This document shows, piece by piece, positions 1-6,647 of a stretch of 6,647 bases of DNA (its first letter is position 1; each line of letters starts with the position of its first letter). This DNA comes from Acidimicrobiaceae bacterium. Its GTDB lineage: Bacteria; Actinomycetota; Acidimicrobiia; Acidimicrobiales; Palsa-688. The translations under genes and the position numbers were made by a program. The notes under the pieces were generated by a model. It did not search any database. It worked only from the letters and a program-made list of their open reading frames with translations, and was not told the origin of the DNA. The stretch lies in assembly GCA_030838025.1 (NCBI GenBank), contig JAUTXM010000041.1:1-6647 (forward strand), in the 5' to 3' direction.

Positions 1-1378
<1,378 letters not shown>

Positions 1379-1382
<4 letters not shown>

Positions 1383-2089
1383 TGGATTGCCCCCACCAAC
1401 ACGCCGACGGGGACCGAAACGAAGCCCACGAACATCACGATCGCCACGGCGCCCGCGCTGCGCCGGATCAGGCGGTCCCAACGGCGGCTGTTGGCGCCGA
1501 AGGTCTGAAAGATGCTCCACGTCCCGTGATAGATGTGCAGCGCCAAGGCGACCATGGCCGCGACATAGATGACGACCAGCCACCACTGGTTGAAGTTGCC
1601 GACCACGTTGGCGTACACCGACCCGCGCACGAACCGGTAGCCCGGATGGATCCAGCCCCAGGTGAAGTTGGCCAGGTGGAAGACCACGAACAGCGCCAGC
1701 GCCAGCCCGCCCCAGCGCATGGTCACCGCGGGGACGTCGGCCTGCACCCGGGCGGTGCGGACGTATCGGACCTGGCGGGCCCGCCGGTTGCGCAGGGAAA
1801 GGTCGACGGCCAGGTACACGTGGACCACGAAGGCGACGGTCAACACGACCCGGATCAGCCACAAGAACACGGTGTGGGGGAAGATCGGTTCGCCCAGCCG
1901 GCGGAGGAACTCGGCATAGCTGTCGAACTCCCGCTGGTTGAGCCAGACCTTGAGGTTGCCCAGCATGTGCCCGATCAACCACAACAGGATCACCAACCCG
2001 CTGGCGGCCATCAGCATCTTCTTGCCGATGGACGTCCGGTAGAGCGGCGGCGTGGACGCCGCGGTGGTCGTGGTCGTCGTGCTCGTCAT
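1379..2089 (-). CDS. sdhC: Succinate dehydrogenase cytochrome b subunit (single-chain, diheme type B anchor)
   Basis: This 236-residue membrane protein anchors succinate dehydrogenase and carries electrons through heme to the quinone pool. About five hydrophobic helices are visible (near residues 25-45, 74-96, 126-146, 168-190 and 210-234), matching the single fused anchor of Bacillus/Wolinella-type enzymes rather than the two small SdhC/SdhD subunits. Histidines sit where heme ligands are expected: His41 (GHMLGN), His90 (VVHVY), His138 (VFHLANF) and His185 or His188 (HIYHG), consistent with two b hemes. The N-terminus is a Thr/Ala-rich cytoplasmic stretch (TSTTTTTTAAS). The ATG at 2089-2087 lies 24 bp after the hydrolase stop; a GAGG sits upstream at rather long spacing. 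The TGA stop overlaps the sdhA ATG. A fused anchor means that no sdhD is needed. That the quinone is menaquinone is inferred from the family and the apparent lineage. Confidence 0.95.
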
Positions 2090-2103
2090 GGTCGTGGACG
2101 GGA

Positions 2104-2107
2104 CCTC
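2104..2107 (-). promoter_or_regulatory. Possible weak ribosome binding site for sdhC
   Basis: GAGG on the minus strand is the only purine-rich match to the anti-Shine-Dalgarno sequence before sdhC. It ends 14 bases before the ATG, longer than the usual 5-9, so the site may be weak. Translation may instead depend on coupling to upstream reading. Confidence 0.25.
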
Positions 2108-2113
2108 ATCGGG

Positions 2114-4225
2114 CTATTTCGTTGCGATCTGGCTGACATAGTGATTGTGCGCTTTCCCGCCCGGCCACGTTAGATCCAGGTCGAGGTTTATCGGCCCGGG
2201 AGCATCGGGTGCCGCCAGATGGACCAGCCCCACCCGGGCGCAGCTGTCCGGGTCGACCTGGCCCGTGAACCGCCAGCTGCGGCTGCCCCCCGTCCACGAC
2301 ACGACGGCGTCGCACACCGCGTCGGCGATCGGCGCCCGCAGGTCGCTCACCACGTGCACCGCCAGATGCAGGTCGTCGCCGGGCCGGTAGGTGTCGGCCG
2401 GCCGGTCGGCGACGACGATCACCGGCGCGCACGCGGCCGCCAGCGCTGACCAGCCCGCCTTGGGGCGGCGTTGGTCGTCGAGCACCGACCACGTGACGGC
2501 GGGCTGGCTGTCGCCCAGCAGGAACTGGCAGAAACCCCCGGTCGGTCGGTACTTGAGCCGCCGCAGCGTCTCCACGTGATAGCGGACGACCTGGGCCTGG
2601 TAGGCCTGCGTGGCCTCCCGCCATTGGTCGAACGTGGCGAACGAGCTCGGCGGCAGATAGCGGGCGAACTGCGCCTCCTGCAGGCAGTAGGCCCGCCCCA
2701 GGTGCTCCCAGTCCAGGTCGGGCCACCGTTCGGGGTGGCACCACGGCGCCTCGTCGGGCACGGCCTGGGCGCCGAACTCCGACACGAAGCGCGCCAGCAC
2801 GGGGAATCGGGCCAGCACCGCGGGGAACTCCCGTTCCTCGCCCACGTACCAGCCGTAGTACAGGTGGCTGTCGGTGCCCCACGCCGGATGGGGCAGCACG
2901 CCCGAGTGGGCGACGACGGGCCGGGAAGGGTCGGCCTTCTCCAGCGCTCGGTGGATCGAACGGTCGAGCACCGACTTGTTCCACGTCGGAAGAATCTGGC
3001 GAGCCAGGAACGGCACCGTCCGCACCGGGTGTTCGATGGCGACTGGTTCGTTGTGCCCGCACCACAGCGCGATCGACGGGTGGTGCCCGAGCAGGTCGAC
3101 CGCCTCGGCGGCTTGGCGCATGGCCTGCCGGCGCACCCGGGCGTAGCGCCATTGCAACGGCAGGTCCTGCCACAGCAGCATCCCGTGGCGGTCGGCAGCG
3201 TGGTACAGCTCGGGTCGGCTGATATGGCCGTGGACCCGCAGCAGGTCGAGCCCGGCCTCACGAGCGAGGGTGACGTCGCGTTCGAGCTGCTCGGGGGTCG
3301 CCTCGCCCAGTTCGCGCCTGGTCGGGCCTTGGTTGCTTCCCTTCAGGAAGAGCCGCTCGCCGTTGACGGTGGCGATGAAGTTGCGCATCCTGACCTGCCG
3401 GAGTCCCGTTCGGACCGTCCGCTGGTCGCTGGCCGCCCCGTCGAGCGACGCCGTGACCGTGACGTCGTAGAGCGGCTGGTCGCCGAGAGCGTGGGGCCAC
3501 CACAGGTCGGGCTGCTCGACGGGCACCCGCCATCGCAGCTCGTTGGCCCCCGCCGCCAGGGGATGCTCCGAGGTCCGCGCGATGGCCAGCCCCCGCCGCC
3601 CCGAGATGGCCGTCGTGACGCTCACCAGCGCCGCCTGCGGGACGTCGAGCGTGGCGCCGAAGTCGAGCGTGGCCCGCTCCTCGTTGGCGTCGGCGCACAG
3701 CACCCGCAGCTTGGCGACGCGCACCGGCCCGGTGTCGAAGAGCGTCACCGGGCGCCAGATCCCGCCCGGGTTCCAGTCCGGGTCGATGCAGTCCCAGTGC
3801 TGGAACACCCCCGTGAGGTTGCGCTTGGCCGTCGTGTCGTCCGGCCGGTCGCAGGTCAGCTCGACGGCGAGGACGTGCTCGGACCGCTGTGCCAACGCCT
3901 CGGTCACTTCAAAGGCATGGGGGAAAAAGTAGCCCTCGGTGTCGCCCAGGTAGGACCCGTCCAACCACACGTCGCCCTGGTAGAACAGGCCGTCGAGCTG
4001 CAGCCAGGTCCGCCAACCTGGTTCCGTTTGGTCGCCGCGGGCGGGTGAATCGAACCGTCGCCGGTACAGCAGTGGGCCGTCGCTGGCCGCGAATGCCTCG
4101 TGGGAGCGCCAGTGGTGGGGGACCGTGATCTCGGCCCATTCGGTGTCGTCGAGGTCCGGGTCGGAGAAGGTGCGGCGCAGGGTCTCATCGGCGGCAATGG
4201 CCCGCCACGCACCCCCCAGGTCCAC
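2114..4225 (-). CDS. Glycoside hydrolase family 2 protein, beta-mannosidase-like
   Basis: This is a 703-residue retaining exo-glycosidase of family GH2, which removes a terminal beta-linked sugar from an oligosaccharide or glycoside. The order of parts is typical: an N-terminal jelly-roll sugar-binding domain (about 1-165, with DVWLDGSYLGDTEGYFFPHAFEVT and NPGGIWRPV), an Ig-like domain (about 166-280), a TIM barrel (about 285-570) and a C-terminal beta-rich, Ig-like domain (about 600-703). The expected acid/base is Glu393 in LWCGHNEP and the nucleophile is Glu483 in FVSEFGAQAVP; both are present, so the enzyme looks active. The motifs resemble beta-mannosidases more than LacZ, but GHNEP differs from the common GNNE, and at 703 residues it is shorter than the usual 800-850. 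Exact substrate is therefore uncertain. No signal peptide is visible, so it should act in the cytoplasm. The start is GTG at 4225-4223; an in-frame TAG at 4237-4235 excludes an earlier start. It stops 24 bp before sdhC. Confidence 0.88.
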   Translation of the reverse strand: MDLGGAWRAIAADETLRRTFSDPDLDDTEWAEITVPHHWRSHEAFAASDGPLLYRRRFDSPARGDQTEPGWRTWLQLDGLFYQGDVWLDGSYLGDTEGYFFPHAFEVTEALAQRSEHVLAVELTCDRPDDTTAKRNLTGVFQHWDCIDPDWNPGGIWRPVTLFDTGPVRVAKLRVLCADANEERATLDFGATLDVPQAALVSVTTAISGRRGLAIARTSEHPLAAGANELRWRVPVEQPDLWWPHALGDQPLYDVTVTASLDGAASDQRTVRTGLRQVRMRNFIATVNGERLFLKGSNQGPTRRELGEATPEQLERDVTLAREAGLDLLRVHGHISRPELYHAADRHGMLLWQDLPLQWRYARVRRQAMRQAAEAVDLLGHHPSIALWCGHNEPVAIEHPVRTVPFLARQILPTWNKSVLDRSIHRALEKADPSRPVVAHSGVLPHPAWGTDSHLYYGWYVGEEREFPAVLARFPVLARFVSEFGAQAVPDEAPWCHPERWPDLDWEHLGRAYCLQEAQFARYLPPSSFATFDQWREATQAYQAQVVRYHVETLRRLKYRPTGGFCQFLLGDSQPAVTWSVLDDQRRPKAGWSALAAACAPVIVVADRPADTYRPGDDLHLAVHVVSDLRAPIADAVCDAVVSWTGGSRSWRFTGQVDPDSCARVGLVHLAAPDAPGPINLDLDLTWPGGKAHNHYVSQIATK

Positions 4226-4231
4226 GGCGGC

Positions 4232-4237
4232 AGGCTA
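4232..4237 (-). promoter_or_regulatory. Possible -10 element for a leaderless glycosidase transcript
   Basis: TAGCCT on the minus strand fits TANNNT and ends six bases before the GTG start. There is no Shine-Dalgarno sequence before that GTG. This is the geometry of leaderless actinobacterial transcripts, in which transcription begins at or next to the start codon. No convincing -35 is seen. The same TAG is the in-frame stop that fixes the start, so the match may be chance. Confidence 0.3.
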
Positions 4238-4291
4238 TCGAGTGGGTACCGCCGAACGACGCGACGAGCTCGGTCGGGGTACGGCCGCCGG

Positions 4292-5641
4292 TTACCTTCC
4301 GCCGATTCCGCCGAGCAGGGTGCCTCCGAGGGAGAGGCCCGGCGGCCCACCCGTGCAGCCGAGTTTGATGTTGAGCAGCTGGACCCCGGTGCACCCGCCG
4401 GTGCCGACCCCGACGTTGACGCCGAGAACCCCGGTATTGAGCGCCACTTGCAGGACCGGCGTGGCCGCGGCCGGCTGGGGGGTGCCGGGCGGCGTGGCTA
4501 CCGGTGGCGGCGTCACGGGCGGCAGCGTCACCGGTGGCAAGGTGACGGGCGGCAGCGTGACCTGCGGGACAGTCGGGATCGTCTGGGTGACCGGTACCGT
4601 CGTCGACACCGTCACGACGACTGGTGCCGCGATCGTGGGCGTCGTGGCAACCAGGTGCGGCCCTTGGCTCGCCGCCGCGGTGCCTGCGGTGCCCGACGCG
4701 CCCGAGGTGCTCGCGGTGCCCGACGCGCCCGAGGTGCCTGTGGCGCCCGACGCCGAGTTGGGATTGGTCGGGCTGGTGAAACTGAAGGTCCCGCTGCCGC
4801 TCCCCGCGGTCCCATTTCCAGCCGGCGCGCCCGACACGACCGGGCCGGCCGGTGCCGGTCGGTCGGTCGTGCCCTGTCCGACGACCGCCAAGGCGATGAC
4901 GCCCACCGCGCACAAGCCCACGGCGCACACCGCCAAGGGTCCCGGCGCCCGCTGCGACATCCACGCCGCGACCGGCGCAGCCCGGCGGCGATCGCGTCCG
5001 ACCGCCTTCTTCCATTGCGCCTCGGTCCTTGCCCGCACCTCACCCGGAACCGGGGTCAGCGTCGCGGCCAGCGTGGGCGCCAGGGCGGGCAACGGTAGGC
5101 GGCCTCCTGCTTGAAGGACCCGGTGTTCGAGGCCGTCGAGCGCCCGCTTCTTCAACTGGACCGCAGCCGCGCTCGACACGCCGAGGATCGCGCCCGCCGA
5201 GGTGGCGGGAAGGCCTTCGACCTCCTGCAGCCACAGGGCCGCGCGCCAACGCGACGGCAAGTTGGCAAAGGCATCGACGAGGAGGGGTCCCGCGGCGCCG
5301 GCGGCCACCGCCTTGGCGGCTGTGCCGACCTTCTTGCGCTTTCCCTGTGACGGCGGTTGGTCCGAACCCCGGTGGGCCTCTCGGTAGACCGCGGCGAGCA
5401 GGTGGAGCCGGAATTGATCGGCCACGTCATCTCGGCCGCGCCCGGCCAGGCGTACGACACCGACGAAGGCGTCGGTCGTGGCCTTGGCTGCGGCGTTCCC
5501 TGACGATGCCGACGTGGCCTGAGCCAACCGCCACGCCGCCTCGATGTGGCGGTGATAGAGGCTGGCGTAGGCGCCGACATCGCCTGAGGCGGCGTCGCCG
5601 GCCAGCTCCGAGTCGGCTGCTCGGGCCGGGGTGGCGGTCAT
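4292..5641 (-). CDS. Membrane-anchored ECF-like sigma factor with extracellular low-complexity tail
   Basis: From the ATG at 5641-5639 this is a 449-residue protein. Residues about 11-92 resemble sigma-70 region 2 (ELAGDAASGDVGAYASLYHRH onward) and about 128-174 are a good ECF region 4 (LPSRWRAALWLQEVEGLP, then a helix-turn-helix around ATSAGAILGVSSAAAVQLKKRA), which would bind -35 DNA. A basic stretch (RDRRR) precedes one transmembrane helix at about 234-255, so the remaining 195 residues should lie outside the cell. That tail is Gly/Ser/Thr/Ala-rich, has a duplicated nine-residue unit, then TLPPV-type Pro repeats, and ends in a Gly-rich segment with Cys417 and Cys429. Region 2 lacks the usual acidic core-binding signature, so activity as a true sigma factor is uncertain; it may be a DNA-binding membrane sensor. 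The frame is open up to ATG 5875-5873, but the extra 78 residues do not look sigma-like, so I chose the internal ATG; no strong ribosome site supports either. It ends 66 bp before the glycosidase. Confidence 0.82.
   Translation of the reverse strand: MTATPARAADSELAGDAASGDVGAYASLYHRHIEAAWRLAQATSASSGNAAAKATTDAFVGVVRLAGRGRDDVADQFRLHLLAAVYREAHRGSDQPPSQGKRKKVGTAAKAVAAGAAGPLLVDAFANLPSRWRAALWLQEVEGLPATSAGAILGVSSAAAVQLKKRALDGLEHRVLQAGGRLPLPALAPTLAATLTPVPGEVRARTEAQWKKAVGRDRRRAAPVAAWMSQRAPGPLAVCAVGLCAVGVIALAVVGQGTTDRPAPAGPVVSGAPAGNGTAGSGSGTFSFTSPTNPNSASGATGTSGASGTASTSGASGTAGTAAASQGPHLVATTPTIAAPVVVTVSTTVPVTQTIPTVPQVTLPPVTLPPVTLPPVTPPPVATPPGTPQPAAATPVLQVALNTGVLGVNVGVGTGGCTGVQLLNIKLGCTGGPPGLSLGGTLLGGIGGR
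4499..4558 (-). repeat. Coding 15-bp repeat, four TLPPV/TPPPV units
   Basis: Within the sigma-like gene, three TLPPV units and one TPPPV follow one another (residues 362-381 of the 449-residue form). The DNA units are imperfect 15-mers with synonymous changes. They encode a rigid Pro-rich stalk in the predicted extracellular tail. Confidence 0.85.
4682..4737 (-). repeat. Coding 27-bp tandem duplication in sigma-like gene
   Basis: Two copies of a 25-base identical block (4686-4710 and 4713-4737) occur at 27-bp period, encoding TSGASGTAS followed by TSGASGTAG (residues 303-320). The exact identity points to a recent duplication and to possible length variation between strains. The repeat lies in the flexible linker just outside the predicted membrane helix. 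Confidence 0.85.
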
Positions 5642-5735
5642 GATCGCGCCGTGCCGGTCGCGGGTCGCCTGGGATACGCCATCGCACTCCCCCAAATCCG
5701 CCCAACGGCCAGAAGGAAGGCCTGAGCCAGGCAAC

Positions 5736-5741
5736 TGTATA
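5736..5741 (-). promoter_or_regulatory. Candidate -10 box for the sigma-like gene
   Basis: TATACA on the minus strand matches five of six consensus bases and would give a leader of about 88 bases before the chosen ATG at 5641. No good -35 is found at 16-18 bases. The site supports the shorter protein because transcription from here would exclude the longer N-terminus. Confidence 0.22.
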
Positions 5742-5879
5742 TCTCCGCCTCCGCGTCGTGCCTTTGACACCATTTCGGTGCCGATTCGGCGGAATGTGCA
5801 GTCTCGCGAAGGACGTATATCGCTTTGAATCCTCACAATCGCTCGAATCGGTACGGAATCGCCGGCTGAACCCATCGAA

Positions 5880-5904
5880 CCGGCCGACTTTGGTCTGCGG
5901 CCGG
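5880..5904. repeat. Inverted repeat upstream of ATPase gene
   Basis: CCGGCCG (5880-5886) and CGGCCGG (5898-5904) are perfect complements around an 11-base centre. The right arm overlaps the place where a -35 box would stand for the promoter just before 5936, so a regulator binding here could control the ATPase gene. There is no T-run, so it is not a normal terminator. In DNA this GC-rich, a 7-bp match can be chance. Confidence 0.35.
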
Positions 5905-5922
5905 CCAGTTCGGCGGCGCCGG

Positions 5923-5928
5923 TAGCGT
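5923..5928 (+). promoter_or_regulatory. Likely -10 element for a leaderless ATPase transcript
   Basis: TAGCGT fits TANNNT and is followed by seven bases and then the ATG at 5936, so transcription would begin at or near the A of the start codon. No Shine-Dalgarno sequence precedes the ATG, which agrees with a leaderless message. A -35 box is not recognisable. Confidence 0.4.
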
Positions 5929-5935
5929 GGTCGCC

Positions 5936-6647
5936 ATGGCCGACGTGTCGAACCCGCCCCGCCCCGCCACTCTCGGTGAGCTACGGGATTCAGGCTGGGA
6001 GTCTGTCCCGGTCAAAGAAGAGGTGCGGCGCAATGCCGCGGCACGCATCGCCGGCGGCGAGCAGATCGTTCCCGGCGTGGTGGGGTACCAGGACACCGTC
6101 CTGCCCCAGCTGGAAAACGCCCTCCTGGCAGGCCACGACGTCATCTTCCTCGGGGAGCGGGGTCAAGCCAAGACCAAGATGATCCGGGCCCTGACCACGC
6201 TGCTGGACGAGTACCTGCCGATCGTCGCCGGCTCGGAGATCCTCGATGATCCCTACCAGCCCGTATCGCGCCACGCCAAGGACCTGGTCGCGGCGCGCGG
6301 CGACGCCACACCGATCACCTGGGTCCACCGCGACACCCGATACGGCGAGAAGCTGGCGACCCCGGACACCTCCATCGCCGATCTGATCGGCGAGGTCGAC
6401 CCCATCAAGGTGGCCGAAGGCCGGTACCTCTCCGACGAGCTCACCTTGCACTACGGGCTCGTGCCCCGGACCAACCGGGGGATCTTCGCCATCAACGAGC
6501 TACCCGACCTGGCCGAGCGGATCCAGGTCGGCTTGCTCAACGTGCTCGAGGAGCGTGACGTCCAGATCCGCGGTTACAAGATCCGGCTGCCGCTCGACGT
6601 GATGCTGGTGGCGTCGGCCAACCCCGAGGATTACACCAACCGGGGCC
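5936..6647 (+). CDS. AAA+ ATPase, magnesium-chelatase ChlI/MoxR-like, C-terminus cut off
   Basis: The first 237 residues of an AAA+ ATPase are present; relatives in actinobacteria (annotated as magnesium chelatase subunit I or sigma-54-interacting protein, such as mycobacterial Rv0958) have about 450-500, so about half is missing. Walker A is GERGQAKT at residues 73-80, the Walker B region is IFAINE at 183-188 with Glu188 as the expected catalytic base, and a sensor-1 Asn follows at 229 (VASANP). The DLIGEVDPIKVAEGR segment (about 146-160) is characteristic of this ChlI-like subgroup. These proteins are cytoplasmic remodelling ATPases that usually work with a von Willebrand factor A-domain partner encoded next door. 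That partner would be downstream of the window. A true role in (bacterio)chlorophyll synthesis is unlikely without other pigment genes. The ATG at 5936 is preferred because a TANNNT box lies seven bases before it. Confidence 0.9.
   Translation, partial: MADVSNPPRPATLGELRDSGWESVPVKEEVRRNAAARIAGGEQIVPGVVGYQDTVLPQLENALLAGHDVIFLGERGQAKTKMIRALTTLLDEYLPIVAGSEILDDPYQPVSRHAKDLVAARGDATPITWVHRDTRYGEKLATPDTSIADLIGEVDPIKVAEGRYLSDELTLHYGLVPRTNRGIFAINELPDLAERIQVGLLNVLEERDVQIRGYKIRLPLDVMLVASANPEDYTNRG

Larger units (their letters stand above)
5642..5935. other. Divergent intergenic region between sigma-like gene and AAA+ ATPase gene
   Basis: This 294-bp stretch separates two divergently read genes and is visibly less GC-rich than its surroundings around 5735-5860, as expected of a promoter region. 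It contains two GTATAT blocks (5738-5743 and 5815-5820), a hairpin near the right end and the proposed start signals of the ATPase gene. The sigma-like reading frame stays open through most of it (up to 5875), so a longer N-terminus cannot be fully excluded. I see no RNA gene in it. Confidence 0.7.

Noticed and set aside
2471..4048. Plus-strand open frame of 525 codons opposite the glycosidase
   Set aside because: It is Arg/Val/Gly/Pro-rich without any family motif, and the opposite strand has clear GH2 domains and both catalytic residues. Long antisense frames are usual in DNA this GC-rich.
4226..4291. Terminator between the sigma-like gene and the glycosidase
   Set aside because: I found no convincing stem followed by a T-run in these 66 bases, so read-through remains possible.
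4499..4737. Regular repeats considered as a CRISPR array or non-coding satellite
   Set aside because: Units are 15 and 27 bp with no spacers, stay in frame, and encode a Pro-rich stalk and a Gly/Ser linker typical of extracellular tails.
4100..5114. Two overlapping plus-strand open frames of about 330 codons opposite the sigma-like gene
   Set aside because: They mirror the repetitive Gly/Pro/Thr codons of the minus-strand gene, overlap each other, and have no recognisable domain.
5764..5769. Perfect TTGACA on the plus strand
   Set aside because: No -10-like hexamer occurs at 16-18 bases downstream, and it is far from the ATPase start.
5642..5875. Extension of the sigma-like protein by 78 residues to the first ATG
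   Set aside because: The added sequence shows no sigma-like features, lies in the less GC-rich promoter-like stretch, and typical ECF proteins begin about ten residues before the region that the internal ATG gives.
5990..6451. Minus-strand open frame of 153 codons opposite the AAA+ gene
   Set aside because: The plus strand carries Walker A, Walker B and sensor-1 motifs; the antisense frame has none.

Overview
The window is high-GC DNA (roughly two thirds G+C) whose protein families and gene style point to an actinobacterium. An uncultured Acidimicrobiia-like lineage is my guess from the look of the proteins, and I could not test it. Four protein-coding genes and part of a fifth, or more exactly five genes of which two run off the ends, fill the window. 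No rRNA, tRNA, CRISPR array, insertion sequence or integrase was seen.

Left and centre (1-5641), all on the minus strand, read right to left: (i) an unusual membrane-anchored ECF-type sigma factor with a long low-complexity C-terminal extension (5641-4292); (ii) a 703-residue family-2 glycoside hydrolase resembling beta-mannosidases (4225-2114); (iii) sdhC, the single diheme cytochrome b anchor of a type-B succinate dehydrogenase (2089-1379); (iv) sdhA, its flavoprotein subunit (1382 to beyond position 1, C-terminus missing). sdhC and sdhA overlap by 4 bases (ATGA) and are clearly one translationally coupled unit; sdhB is expected just outside the left edge. The hydrolase lies only 24 bp ahead of sdhC, and the sigma gene 66 bp ahead of the hydrolase, so some or all of these genes may be co-transcribed. 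The hydrolase also has a possible leaderless promoter of its own.

Right (5642-6647): a divergent intergenic region of 294 bp separates the sigma gene from a plus-strand AAA+ ATPase of the magnesium-chelatase ChlI/MoxR type, which starts at 5936 and runs off the right edge. A TANNNT -10 element sits 7 bases before its ATG, as in leaderless actinobacterial transcripts.

Working picture: the Sdh genes feed electrons from succinate to the (mena)quinone pool; the hydrolase probably trims oligosaccharides in the cytoplasm. The most unusual gene is the sigma factor. It joins a DNA-binding sigma domain to a transmembrane helix and an extracellular Ser/Gly/Thr/Pro tail ending in a small two-cysteine segment, so it may carry a surface signal to transcription in a single polypeptide. 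Its target genes cannot be read from the window; the neighbouring hydrolase, the divergent ATPase and its own promoter are the obvious candidates.
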